Shown: in pieces, positions 48,027 to 60,700 of the stretch | How positions within the stretch are numbered: the stretch's first letter is position 1 | Layout of the letters: every line of letters begins with the position of its first letter | Source of the DNA: Ligustrum vulgare | Taxonomy: Eukaryota; Streptophyta; Magnoliopsida; Lamiales; Oleaceae | Assembly (NCBI GenBank): GCA_963555705.1 | Contig: OY743179.1 | Location: 23,010,692 to 23,074,691, forward strand | Direction: 5' to 3' | Length of the DNA: 64,000 nucleotides | The notes under the pieces: model-generated | What the model saw: only the letters and a program-made list of their open reading frames with translations | Told to the model about the DNA's origin: nothing | Database searches by the model: none | Made by a program: the position numbers and the translations under genes

Positions 48027-48699
48027 GTTTGGCTCCATTTCTTGGCCATTTAAGACTTTTTTAGGTCTAATTTTTTGGAGTATTTATACTCCCACTTCAT
48101 CACTCACAAAGGGACTTCTCTCCATACCCTAGCCTCCTTAAATATTTTTCTTCTTTGTTTTTCTTTTTCTTTCTTTTCAATTTCTTACTTTTGGTTAGGA
48201 AATTTTGAAGATAAATCAAGAGAGCAGGATGAAGGAAAGTTGGAGAGTTTACATGGAAGAATATCTTCCTCATTTCTTCTTTGATTTCATTGATTTAGTG
48301 AAGTATTTCTTCAACTTTTGTATTTACTTTCATTTTAAGATTATGAGATAAATTTGTTTATGTTGGGATGATTGATTATAGTTCAACTTCACTTAATTAA
48401 TTTTATGTTTGTTTATTGATTTTAGGTGATTTATTAGTGTGTATTTGAATTCGTGATTATTATCTTCCATTTGTTTATTACTAAATGTTTGTTGATGGAT
48501 TGTTGTGATTGAGAAATACTACATATTTTAGATTAGAAATTCAAATACCCTAGGAAACTTGGTTAATTGATTGATTAAGACTAGTTGACATTCGAAAGAA
48601 GATATTGACTTGTGTTAATTAATTATTTCGGGCTAATTTACATTCAAGAGAAGATATTAGTTATGTTTGGAAAAATGAACCTTACAATTATTTGATTAA

Positions 48700-49183
48700 T
48701 TAATTGATTAGGACTAATTAAGATTCGAGAGAATATGTTAGCTTGTGTTAGTTAATTAATTAGGACTAATCGACATTCGAAAGAAGAGATTAGTTTTGTT
48801 AGAAGAATCAAACCCAACATATGTTTTAAGTAATTCATTTCATTTACAAAGGGAAAGTTTCTATTAAGTGAAAATTAAGTGAAGATCTAGCATCCCAACA
48901 CCTACTGGCGGATCTAGATGCCGACGAGCTAGCGCAACCGCTTAATTGATTAGAACTAATTAAAATTCGAGAGAATATGTTGGCTTGTGTTAGTTAATTA
49001 ATTAGGACTAATCGACATTCGAAAGAAGAGATTAATTTTGATAGGAGAATCAAACCCAACATATGTTTTAAGTAATTCATTTCATTTACAAAGTGTAAAT
49101 TTCTATTAAGCGTAAATTAAGTGAAGATCTAGCATCCCAACACCCACCGACGGATCCAACTATCGGGGAGCTGGTGTGGCCGC
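48700..49183. repeat. 242-bp tandem duplication of an LTR/hAT junction
   Basis: 48700-48941 and 48942-49183 are diverged head-to-tail copies. Each holds old-LTR sequence followed, after CCAACACC, by about 40 bp of the hAT left end (CTGGCGGATCTAG in the first copy, CCGACGGATCC in the second). The junction was therefore duplicated after the hAT inserted. Confidence 0.75.
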
Positions 49184-50895
49184 GCTACTAGATCCACAGG
49201 AGACAACAAAGGGTGCCAAATTTTATGGGCTTTTGTTCTTCTCTACTAGCAGTTTCTTCTTGTTCTTTTCAAACTTTCCCCCCTAAACTTTCAAGAATAG
49301 TTAACGAGGATGTTATTAGGTATAGGCTCCCTCGTAGGGTTGTTTTGGGGATTGGGGTTCATTGTGGTCTCAGTTGATGAACATGGCGATTTTGGTGTCA
49401 AATCATTCGTAGCTTGGTAAAAGAGCGTAGTTGAGAAGGTAAATTTTACCTTCTAGGCTTGATTTTTTGAATATTTTCCTATTGGGGTTGTTGGTTGCTT
49501 GGTTATTAATTGGGCAACACTATTTTGCTATAATTTGATGTTATCGATTCGAAGTTGATAACTAGGCCTCTGTTTGTTAAAAGTTTTTTGTTTAGAAACA
49601 TATTTTTTATGATTCTAGGTAAAATGTGTGGTTGAAAAATGGAGAGAGAAAATGTGTGTGGTTAAAAAGTGATTTAAGAAATTGTGTAGGAAAAAACATT
49701 TTTGAAAACATATTTGCCAAACGGATGCTAAACTTCTAGAACTTCCAAAGTATTATCTTTATCCAAGTGTAATGCGCACTATAATGTCAAGTGTGTGTCA
49801 ATGGAAGGTAGAAACAGATGAGAGCCCATTTGCTTCTTTTTCATGATCATATGTGTATGTTAAGAACTATATTCAAATTTTCATCTTCTTTAGTGAAAAT
49901 GTTGAAAATTCCATTCCATATTAAGTTCAAGAAATCATGATACTCGTACATAACAGTTTACCAATTGGGTTACATATACATGATTTGACAAACATCCATC
50001 AACTTATTCATCAAATCATCTTCAAAATAAAAAACTACAAACATCCCAACACATCAAATGGTAACCCAATCTGAACATTTTTATGTACAAATAGATTAAT
50101 TCTTGAGTTCAATTACCCCCAAACTATGTTAATAGGTGACAATTGTTGAATACGATGTTTTATTTCAGCGTTTTGTAATTCATGCATGTCTCTTTTTTGT
50201 TTGAGTTCATTTATGCTTTGAACTTAAGGTATTAGAGAATGTGAACTTGCCCAAGCAATTTCGCTTCAAAGAGGAGGATTTTCAGCGCTTTGATGAGTAA
50301 AATCTCCTCTCTCTAGTCTCCCCTAGATTAAATTTTGATATTATTGTCAACTATTTCAAATTGCAATGGTCACTTGTGAGCCTCATTTTTCCCTTGCGTG
50401 AATTAAGAATTGTGATTTGGTAAATATATGATTTGTGAATTATGATTATTGTGATTTGATGAATACTAAATTTACATTATAGTTTATTTAATTTGTATAT
50501 AATATATGTATATTGATTTACATATTATGAAACGTGTTTTTCAATCTAAACGAAAGTCTCAACCTGGTGATTCTAATTCTAGTAGTCCTGTAAATACTTC
50601 TAGTAGAACACGTGAGTTATTAGACTTCGATAACACAATGAAGTTTCGCACTAAATTCAATATAGATGATCTTGTATCGGATCCAGGGAAATGATCCCAA
50701 TCGAGTGATATGATCCTAATATTAGAGATGATAAACGACCCACAATCGAGTCATATGATCCCAATCTATATTTATTGATGAATTTTTAATAATATTTATT
50801 ATTTAATTAAATAATAATAAATAATCTTGCTATTGTGCCTTTTGATGGTCAACGGCCGCTATAGTTCGACTTTAATCATGGATCCGCCGCCACTG
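49145..50895 (+). mobile_element. hAT deletion derivative with transposase N-terminus
   Basis: The 1751-bp element is flanked by the 8-bp duplication CCAACACC (49137-49144 and 50896-50903). Ends are imperfect inverted repeats (CACCGACGGATCCA left; right read inwards CAGTGGCGGCGGATCCA); the duplicated left end at 48903 is less decayed. It keeps a 5' leader-like region and the first part of a transposase gene but lacks the catalytic and dimerisation domains. It sits in the 3' LTR of the old gypsy element. Confidence 0.82.
50527..50780 (+). pseudogene. hAT (TTF-type zinc finger) transposase N-terminal fragment
   Basis: MKRVFQSKRKSQPGDSNSSS is followed by FNIDDLVSDPGK and, after a one-base shift, MIPIE, a stop, YDPNIRDDKRP. 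This follows the N-terminus of plant TTF-zinc-finger hAT transposases (MKRFF..., then a DPG..PI..Y.PN.RD pattern). The zinc finger itself and everything after are missing because the element's right end follows within 120 bp. The frameshift and stop make it non-functional. Confidence 0.7.
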
Positions 50896-51265
50896 CCAAC
50901 ACCTTTATCATCCAAGTTCTTTCTAGTTTTATTTTTATTTATTTTATTCACTTTTTTCAATCCTAGGAGTAGATAATTGATTAAAACAAAAATCTTATCG
51001 TGTTTTACCGACAATTCAACCAACACTAGAGTGGATAGATCAATCATGAATAAATCATTCATCGTGGGATCGACAACCCGGACTCTTCAAGTTCACTTTA
51101 TTACTTGAACGTGACCCATGCACTTTCGGTAAACACTTTTAACGAATAGTGGATCTAAGATTTGGGCGGCAATTTGATACAGGCAATGGGTGATTTTGGG
51201 TGTCTAGTTGGCGGCAGCGTCAGTGGGCTTTAGATAGTGTTGTCTGGAAGATGGGATTTAATTTA

Positions 51266-52640
51266 GGGAAGAATACATAACTAAGGTTTTCAAAGTACAC
51301 ATTTTCAAAATTAAAAAACTAAAGGTTTATTTCAAAAATCAGGTCATAATTAATTATATATTTTATTGTTTATGGTTACAAGTCACACTTTTTTAGGTCA
51401 CAGCTTATTATGATCACAATTCACAATTTTTTAAGTCTCAAGTCACAAATTAGGTCATAAGTTTATGGTCGCAGTCACAATTTTTTAGGTCATAATTTAT
51501 TTCTCGATCATAAATTTCGAATTTCGTAGGTCACGATTTTTTTCGATCGCAAATCGCAAGTAAATTGGTCACAACTTAACAAATTATAATTCACAATTTC
51601 TTTATTGGTCACGGTTTTTTTTCCAGATACAAATCAAGAATTTTTTAGGTCACAATTTTCATAAATCACTAGTTTTCTTGGTCACAGATCATAAATTTTA
51701 TAGGTCACAATTTATAAAATTATTCTGTTGACTCAGTTTTTTGTCACAAATTATCGATTTAGTTAGTCACAATCTATTTCTTGGTCACAAATCACAAGTT
51801 TTATAGATCACAAATTAAGGTCACAACAATTAATTGGTCACAACTTATTTTTGTGTCAAGATTATCAAATTATTTGGTCACAAATTATCCCAAAATGACC
51901 CTCACCCCCAAAATCCAACCCCACAACCACCGGCATTGGCGCCAACGTCAGAACCACCATCTCACGCCATCACCACACATAGAGCCACCAAGACTCACCA
52001 ACACACAGCTACACACATCCACCACAAACTGCCACCACACTGCAACGACCATAACAATGACCAAACTGCCACCACGACTCACCACATCACAGCCATAACC
52101 GGGGTCGGAACCATAACAGCTACACACACAACCAACACACTGCAACGACCATAACAATAATCAAACTTCCACCATGACTCACCACCCCACAACCATAACC
52201 AACGCCGGAACCACCATCTCACACTATCACGAAACACAGATCCGCTCCCAATCACCACCACAACCATTGATAATCATAACCAAAACATATTCCAAAAAAC
52301 ATACACGAAGAAGGAGAAGAATACAGATCCAACAAAACCACCACTTTCGGAAGCGAAGAAGATGCAGCAACTGACATCACCACCATAGATCCACCAACTC
52401 CAACATCAGCTCCACCACCAGCACACAGCAGTGGGGTCGCTGCAATTTATACATCGCAGCGACTGTACAGTTGTGGTGTTAAAAAATACTGTGAAATGGT
52501 TTGAGCACGAAAAATTAGATCGCGACCTCACAGAGGTGGAGTAGCGGCGACGTCTTCTCCTATAGGTGTTGACGTCTCTGCCGGAATCGGAATTTGAGAT
52601 TGTGGGAGAATGTTGAATTGGTTATGGTAGAATTTTTATT
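51266..52640 (+). repeat. TCACAA/CCACCA dispersed repeat, copy 3 (longest)
   Basis: Head GGAAGAATACATAACTAAGG as at 4996, then a TCACAA-unit array (51370-51890), then a CCACCA/CACAAC-rich stretch (51895-52430), then a GC-richer tail with GTCGCTGC...GCAGCGAC (52436-52463) forming an 8-bp stem. Open frames here on both strands follow from the skewed composition. Before the old gypsy element inserted, this copy and the one at 12020 lay within about 1 kb of each other. Confidence 0.65.
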
Positions 52641-53100
52641 GATTTGAAAATATTACTCTTTCCATAAATATATGTCATTATATTTATTGTTTGATCTTAA
52701 GATCTGATTTTTTAACTAATATGTTTACAATTTGATATTTGAAATTGGATCTTCAAAATTTGTGAAGGTGTAATTTCCTCTTTAATTTATGAGTAAACGA
52801 ACTAATTGATAAGAATGGTAATTGATATGTGTACGACTGGTGGGGATGGGATGAATTTGTTTTAATTTAATAGTTATATTATTAATAATTAAATTTGAAT
52901 TAAGATCCGATTCTAGAAAAAAAATTTGAAATCTTATTTTTAGATTGAGAAATTAAATTGTGTCGATGTAATTTCCTCATTAGTTAAACATGGTCATAAG
53001 TTAATCGATCAAATCAATTAACTTGAGCTCATTAATAAACAACCAAATTAATTAATAGTATGAAAATCGAACATTTTTCAATTCATTAATTCTAATTACA
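52641..53100. other. AT-rich intergenic DNA
   Basis: No gene or element end recognised. The phrase GTGTAATTTCCTC-like appears at about 52770 and 52964 and near 5564 (GTGTAATAATTTCCTC), perhaps a tail of the TCACAA repeat family. Confidence 0.4.
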
Positions 53101-54239
53101 TTTTTCTAGTTCTCCCACTATGTGACTCTCTAGGTTCCTGACTATGATATCTAACGAAGTGAGTTATTATTTTAATCTAATCAAAATAAGATAAATTAAA
53201 ACTTGCTTTTTAATTAATCAGTATTTTTTCTAAGTTAATTAATTTACACCCGTTGTCTCAAATTGACATATAGCAATGTGTCGGGTAGTACATATGACGA
53301 GAAATGTTACGTGGTGTGACAAAATCAAACTTGTTCGTTTGCCATGAAACTTAATCCTTTCATCAATATGATATGATCAATCACGAGATATGGCAGTGTG
53401 TCAATCTCGATTATTAATCATACTTTTATTTCGCTCTTAAATCAATAAACATCCCATCTTTTTGACTCACAAACTCACCTTAACGAAGGATTTCGATATT
53501 GACTTAACCGAATAAAATGCAAATCACTGTCTCTTATTATCTAAGAGTGATCGATGAATCATATTTTGATCATTCAAAATCTTGATATGATTCTTGACAT
53601 ACCCGAATGTATTAGCAACTATTAGCAAAACTGCATCCAACGTCGTCAAAGTATGACCGTCCACTTATAAGGAGCTATGATGACCTAAAGCCAAATGATC
53701 GATTTCACTAACCAACATTAGATATTAACCATTGATGTTCAGATAGTCGTCCATTTAAATGTTTATATGTCTTAGCTTGTGAGATTATTTACTCACTTCT
53801 TAAGTGGGAACTGACACACGTGTTGGTCTAACCATAATAATGATATATGTATCTCGATATTACTATATGACCAAGGATGATTTAAGATTCAATCATATGT
53901 ATGTAACTAATATCTCATAATTACAACTCCTTGTGATTAATAAGTTATTTTGAATTGAATATACGGTCTCACATTGGTTTAATCCATCAGAATAATATTA
54001 ATAAATTAAATAATATATTTACCATAAATAGAGTGAGACAAATATATTAATAAGTGTTTGGTCAAATAATTTAACCTAGAGCACAAAACTTACAAACTCC
54101 CACTTGTACTAGATCTTATCACTTATGTAAGAGTCTACATAAAGATCATGTTTATGTTGCAACAACTCTTTGTCATTGGATATATACTATTACCACTTGT
54201 GGGAACTTTTCTTTCTTTATGTCATTTCTTTGTATCATC

Positions 54240-56560
54240 TCTCTGATGAGATAATACTATCTTAACATATGTTTGGATCGTTGATAATATCTTAGTTCCT
54301 TTGCTTGCATGATAGCTTCATTTCCATCAATATACAAAAGTATGAGATCAACAATGTTAGGAATTACTACAAGTTTATTAATGAACTTCTTGATCCAGAC
54401 TACAATCTTTGTATTATGCTTCCATTGTTAAATCAACGGTTGTTTCCTATTTGGGAATTTTCAAACTATCCACTTTATTGAGAACAAACACATATCTATA
54501 TTGAGACTTTTTATCTTCCTAGTCTAACTAGAAGTCAGCGTCGGTTTATCCATGAACTCTTAGTTAATTTTATTCATATAAAATCTCTAAGATTTTATCT
54601 ATGTGGATTGGGATAACTCAAGCAATTTTTTTAGATCTATCTCTATAGATCTCACTTTCTAAGATTTAAGTTGCTTCTCTCGTATTTTGCATGAAGAAAA
54701 TCTTAAAAAAAACAATTTTATTGATGAAGCACAGGGACACTGTTTCCATAATATGTCTCCACATACAGTATTAGGAATACAACAACGCTTCCACTTACCT
54801 TTTTATACACATTGTTCCTTTTTATTTTTGATAAAATCAAACTTTTTGTTTGTAACCTTTCGTTATTAGTATTACTTTGAATGTATGGATGTTTCCATCT
54901 ATGTTGAGTTTCCTCTTGTAAACTCTTTTACAACATGTAAGTTTTATTCCATCAAATGGATCAACCAAGGTCCAAACCTTGTTCGCATACATGAGTTCAT
55001 CTCGAATTTCATGGCTTCTATCCAATTCTTTGAGTCAACATTAGACTTTGCTTTTCAATATTAGTAGGCTCATCATCATCAATTAATAATACTTGATTAG
55101 TAATCGTGAATTCATACCTTCTAGGAGGGTGAATGATCCTACTAGATTTACGTTGAGCTCGCGTGTCATCAGAAGTCTCCACTTCCTAACCATGAGTTTC
55201 TCCATTAGCTAGTATCATGCTTCGAGTTCTATTTTGCTCCCGCTATCATTTCCTAATATGAATTACTTTTCTAAGAAGACAGCAAATCTAGACATGAAGA
55301 CTTTCTTCTCAGTAGGATCATATAATTGATATGCAATTTTCATTTTGTTGGAAATTACACACAAATCCCCTCTCTAATTAACCCACAGGAATTTTGATGT
55401 TCAAGAAATAATTGATCCAACAAGAAAATAAAATAGCAACGCAAAATTTACAGACCGTCAAGGTTTTTACTATATAATAAATTGTTACAATTATATAGAC
55501 TTTGCACTCATCAAAACCTCCCAAGTATTGTAGGAAAAATAACCAAGTTTTACCACATCTACCAATTTCTACTTCTTTGTACAACCCACAAAGAAATCAA
55601 GAAAAACCAAAATGCTAGACTACATTTTTCCACACAATACTCTTAGTTAATGTACTACCACAAAAGATAATAATACTTGTATTTATATTCATGGGCACTT
55701 CAATTCGGCTAGGAGAGTATTCCTTGGTCAATTACAATTCTTTGTCAATTGCAAACAATATCCTCATCCCAAATTACACGCAACCTGTAGCAATTCAATT
55801 TCAAAATTACCTCAAGTCCCAATCAAGTTATGACACATAATTAATTGAATGTCCTAATTCACTTCCAAGTTCCAATCCATCGGATACGAAGGCAGTTGAA
55901 TTAAATAACTTTTTCTCCAATTAAAATTAAGGTCCTCCAACTTTTGGCAAGTTGAGGCAATTACCCAACAGATTTTTGGATATCTCACAAATGTGCATTT
56001 ATCAGACTTAGACTTTAACTTAACCGATTCAGTGCGCCTCAGATAAGCATCACAACCCCAAACTTTCATATGATACAAATTGGGCTTTTTGCCTTTCCAA
56101 AACTCTTACGGAGTTCTGTCGACCTAATTAAACGGGACACAATTTTGTGTATAGCACGCAGTATTTAGTGCATGGCCCCAAAACGATTTTGGGAGATTTA
56201 CATGGCTAATCATTGATTGTACCATATCTAATAGTGTGTGATTTCTCATCTCAAGATACAACACTATGCTGTGGTGTATGAGGTGGATTCCATTGCTAGA
56301 GAGTCTTTTTCTCTTTTGAATAATCTAATAATTCACCTTTCGGATATATTCCACCTCGATCTAATCGTAGTAAGAGAATACATTTACCTAATTATTTCTC
56401 TAGTTCTAACTTGAATTCTTTGAGCTTTTCAAGGGGTTCATGCTTGAATTTCATCAAGTATACATAATCATATCTAAAATGACTATTATTAAACATAATG
56501 AAGTAAGAAAAATCACCTCTTGCTCTAGAAGCAATTGTCACGCCGCATAAATCACTATGT
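54240..56560 (-). pseudogene. Copia pol relic (integrase, reverse transcriptase, RNase H)
   Basis: Minus-strand pieces: integrase end MYHMKVWGCDAYL and SKSDKCTFVRYPK (56078-55971); after the solo LTR, YQLYDPTEKKVFMSRFAVFL (55340-55280); reverse transcriptase start MYANKVWTLVDPFDGIKL and KRKLNIDGNIHTFK (55000-54850); IYRDRSKKLLELSQ (about 54640); RNase H words TDADF (about 54540) and YIDGNEAIMQAKEL (about 54330-54290). The order is correct for copia. Many stops and shifts make it inactive. Confidence 0.8.
55346..55970. mobile_element. Solo LTR inserted in the copia relic
   Basis: The 625-bp segment begins TGTTGGAAATTAC and ends GGCAATTACCCAACA (inverted ends TGTTGG/CCAACA). The 5 bp outside are CATTT and GATTT, a one-mismatch target duplication. 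The copia protein is readable up to one side and resumes on the other. No coding, primer site or polypurine tract inside. Confidence 0.7.
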
Positions 56561-57693
56561 CTTATGACCAGTAATTATGAACTTTCTCTTTTGTAGAAAA
56601 TGAGGTTTGGTCATCGTTTTTCAACGAGATGAATTGGAGTCAACCACCATGACCAGTCAATGAGGTCTGGTCAAACGACAAATGAACGATCTGGATGACA
56701 TTATGGTCTGAAACGTCAAAATCGAAGAGTTCTAGTATGTTCAGATTTAAAGGCGTTTGAGTATTTATTTGTACCTCTTAAAATAGTCAAATCAAATAGG
56801 CTTGTCTTCATAAGTCTTTTCCCTTTGACAAGATTATATAGTTGTGTGTGTCAAAAGTCTACCGGGAACGTCAATCAAATGTGTCAAATCCAAATTAGTG
56901 TCAGGAAAATGTAATTATAATGTCTCCACCTCCCTTTTTACCTATAAATATGGGAGTTAAATGCACATTAAAGGGGAAATTAATACGAGAATCACTTAAG
57001 AAACTTTCGAATTCTACGATCTGAATGACAATACTTGATTTTAGATCAAATACAACGGAATTGGAAAATAATATAATATCTTTAGTTCGTTGGTGATCCG
57101 AGTCTCGTGTTCGATTATTTTCTTTCAACTTGAATACGTACTCAAAGAAAATATGCGTTCAAAGGAGGAAAATTCATTCTTGTTGACTTATATTTTTCAT
57201 ATGAAAGTAGACGTCACAAATAACTTTGGATTCGTAAAAGGTCTTCATGAACAAAGGTACCTTACAAATTCGAGTCACCTTAATAGATGTAGTCTTCTCA
57301 ATCCAACCAATCTGATAAGGAGGTGGACATGACTCGATTGGAATTAGACTGCAAACAACATCATTGAATCGACATTTTGCTTGAGGCGTTTTCCTACATC
57401 GAGTCAACTTTTCCTACTTGGGCGAGCATATGATTTTCTACACTATACATACAAGTTATCCTTGATCTTCTCTATACACTTTATCGACATATTATTCATT
57501 TTCCACATATCGGACATATTCTTGATCCTTTTCCTCTTCAGCAACTATGTCCACCATATGTACCCATCTTCTCTGATCATTCTTGCCATTGTTTCCACCA
57601 TTATTGCCATTGCTGAATTTGATTGTCAAAATCTGCCATAGTAATTGGTACGTCAACCATGAATATAATCAAGTATATAGAGATGAGAAAGTT

Positions 57694-57706
57694 GACTCTG
57701 ATACCA
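57694..57706 (-). other. Copia primer-binding site
   Basis: The minus strand reads TGGTATCAGAGTC, tRNA-Met type, two bases from the putative LTR start at 57709. Confidence 0.7.
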
Positions 57707-57709
57707 CCT

Positions 57710-60700
57710 GATACAGGACAAAAAACATGAATTATAATAATTGAATCTTGTCAGTAACACACGAATGGGTCTTGCACGAATTTGGCTTGAACTGACAATT
57801 TACTGGAATTCACCAAAAAATATAAATATATTGGAATCCACCAATAAACGGGAAAACTGAAATATTATTAATCAAATAAAAATTGATTTTATTTTCAAGC
57901 TCTTAACATGTATTTAAAGAGTTGAAAAGAATCTGACTAAAAGGAAAAACACGACTAAATCTAAACAAGTCCAAATAAATTAGAAAACAATAAAACAAAT
58001 TAAAACTCTATCAAAGCTGGAAAAAGAAAGTAACCATAATCGATTTAACCAGAAAGTTTAACGACGTAGTCCTACAAAAATGTGTGAAATCAAAAAATGC
58101 TTCCAAATTGAAATTACTTAATCTAACTACACCCAGAGGGGATGAATAGGTGCTTAACACAAAATTATAAATTAATTAATAAGTAACTAAATCTAGATGG
58201 ATAGTCTATCAATCAATCAACTAAATATTAATCAATTAAAAGCAATAAATAAATACATAATTCAAATAACACCAAAAATCTCTAACGATGGAAAACCCTT
58301 GAAGAACTCTTCACAGGGATTAAAAAAAAAAAAAACTTCGAAAAAATGCGTCGATAAGATTCACTAGAAAATATATGACTTAGGGAGCTGGTTCAAATAC
58401 TAATAACCCTCAATATACTCTGACCCAAACTTGTGGATCATTGAAGATTCTCTTCTTTATGCATTCCTACACCTTCCAGCAACTATGAACTATTTTCTCT
58501 CCGCGTGGATTGTAAAAAATGAACCTTATTCTTCTTCAACGGGAACTCTAGCAATCTCTTCCCAACTCCAGAACTCTGAAGGGTTATTGGTAAATGATTT
58601 TGGTTTGGTGTTTTATGATAGAACAATACTGAATTACAATTCAAGAAGTTGTGTGATTGATCTTGAATAATCAAAGAATGAATCAAGAGATTGGTAGAAT
58701 GTTATCTATATCAAATATAATGATCTATCATTCAGAAAAACAAAATATAACTTGAGTATATATAACATGAAGTGTTTGAGATAGTTTAGGGTTGTAGGAA
58801 GTCTAAAAATTGCAAAACATTTGTCCAGATTTTATGACCTTTGGTATTTTTGTAATATCTTTCTCTCTCCATATCTGATGGAGGTAATTCAAAGTTTATT
58901 GAAAGATAACTCAAAGGGTTACAATTATTGTAGAATTATTATTTTCTCAATTCGAATGTTTACTATGTGAAAATTGAGTCTCAATCTCCGACTGAAAAAT
59001 CTTGATCATTATCCTTATGGATTTTGGATTCATCTTAAATTTCTAATTGCATGATAAATCTTCTTGAACAATTATTTGATCTTCTTGAACCCAAATACTC
59101 AACTAGCATACTTTGACTCTAATTTTGACTTTATAAATGAATTCTTTTGTTTACGAAATTGTCAATTACATCAAAACCTAATAGGAAACAAGAAAAGATG
59201 GTAGTAGATAGCTGATGTCGAATTCACGAAAAAAATCTCAAGGGCATAACCTCTCACTAAACAGAACCTTCTGCACAATTGTTTTTATCCTTTTGATACA
59301 AACTCTAATATCTCCATATGACATTCCGTGACAAAACACTATAACAATAAAATGATTACGAAAGACCAACTTTAATATTTATGACATAAACCAATAGTGC
59401 ATCTCAATTGCTTGTAAACATGTTTCCTGCATAACAACTCAACAAATAACAAGTGTAAAAGTAAGTGATATCATATAAAAACAAATGAAATAAATGTCAT
59501 AAACTTCGACTAGCAACATCGAAATTGAGATATTAATACTATGTCAAAAATATCAACCAAAATATATTATTAATATACTCCAAATAGATTTGTTAGAAAT
59601 AAAATGTCAAATAATAAGTCAAATAAAGACAATCAAAACAACTACTAAGTACTCCCTCTATGTATTAACTCTCTCTTTAACTCATATACTAATCACTTTT
59701 CCACATTTGACACAAATAATAAATAAGAAATCAATAAATATAGTCATATAGAGAAGCATGAGGGAAATGATAATGCACACAAATATATGATGCAAATAAC
59801 AACGTGCAAAAAAAAAAAAAAAAAAAAAAAAAAATTGTTCAATTTTTCATGGATTTTTTAAAATAGAACATAAATAGTAAAATCACGTGAAATGTTATTT
59901 GCTTACTTATACATGGATAATTCACAAACAATGACATATTCCCACACAACTTATTCAAATATATATATTTGGAGTAAATTGTATAAGTTACCTAAGTGTG
60001 AAAAGTGCCAATAATCTCATGTAAGACTCATAATCTTAAATTAGTGAGAAAGGACATGCGAAATATTACTAATGAATGAGTAAATTCCTTAAATTATGAA
60101 GTTAAGCCTAGTGATAATAGGACATTTTAATCAAAAATCTCACAAAAATTTATTGCATATTTTCTGTCTCCCGCCTTACTGTGAGCATATAAACTTTTTC
60201 TATCTTATGTGCAGACTATTCTCTATTAAGATAACTAAATGACCCATGAAATGAGTCTTCAGTCGATGACTCCAAGTCAGTTGACTATAAAGTATTAGGT
60301 TTTAAAGACCCTAATAGACTTAGTTACTAGGGTCAAATAGGCTTTGAAGAGAAGTATAAGATTATCTCACTTTTTCTTTGATATATAAATAATTATTTTT
60401 TCAGCTCAATATATATAATTTTTCCTTTAGAGGAATATGCAAGAGATTATGTCAACAAATTTAAAGGTCATTACATATTCAAAGTCAACTAATTATGCCA
60501 ATGATTGTCATCCCAAGTCTCACACAAACGGTCAAGACTCACTTGCAAGAGTTTAATGTGTGCAGTGCAGAAGATACATAACCTATATTAAGTACTCCAA
60601 ACAATTTCTAAACAAAATCAATGGAAAATTGTTTATTATCGATAAATTTTACTAATACTTAATCACATATAGCATGTCCAGTAATACCACTTTAAAAAAA

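Larger units (their letters stand above)
12783..51148 (+). mobile_element. Old non-autonomous Ty3/gypsy element, hugely expanded by nested insertions
   Basis: The outermost element of the nest. The 5-bp duplication GTGGA stands at 12778-12782 and 51149-51153. The two LTRs share long, diverged blocks: starts at 12783 and 29623, the TTTAGGTCTAATTTTTT block at 13158 and 48061, and the TCGACAACCC block near 16857 and 51070. After the 5' LTR comes TTTTTGGCACTGTTATTGG, a decayed form of the tRNA-Asp-like primer site of Tat/Athila-type elements. Without later insertions the interior is only about 2.6 kb, with a gag-like relic and no pol. Nested in it are a LINE, a solo LTR, a copia, a mariner, hAT elements and a gypsy array. 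Confidence 0.85.
29623..51148 (+). repeat. 3' LTR of the old gypsy element, in pieces between later insertions
   Basis: Starts TGTGATAATTGTGC. Recognisable LTR blocks are 29623-29830, 35076-35174, 48032-48902 and 50904-51148. They align in order with the 5' LTR: for example GCGATCGCATG near 13058 and 35109, and CATCCAAGTT near 16696 and 50918. The gaps are the mariner, a small Helitron-like piece, the young gypsy array and a hAT element. The LTR ends AACGAATA before GTGGA. Confidence 0.8.
53100..57709 (-). mobile_element. Decayed Ty1/copia element, related to the one at 20367
   Basis: Reading leftwards: primer site at 57694-57706, remnants of gag, integrase at 56560-55971, a solo LTR insertion, integrase C-terminal part (55345-55100), reverse transcriptase (55025-54600), RNase H (54560-54240) and a 3' untranslated region (54120-53100). 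The last part matches 26820-27100 of the other copia in reverse. The 5' LTR should start at 57709 and extend rightwards, but I could not find its far end. Stops occur throughout. Confidence 0.75.

Noticed and set aside
58431..58670. 79-codon plus-strand frame
   Set aside because: No known motif, lies in decayed LTR-like DNA, and the opposite strand is equally open.
59650..59665. Stowaway/mariner terminus TACTCCCTCTATG
   Set aside because: No matching inverted end was found within several kb.
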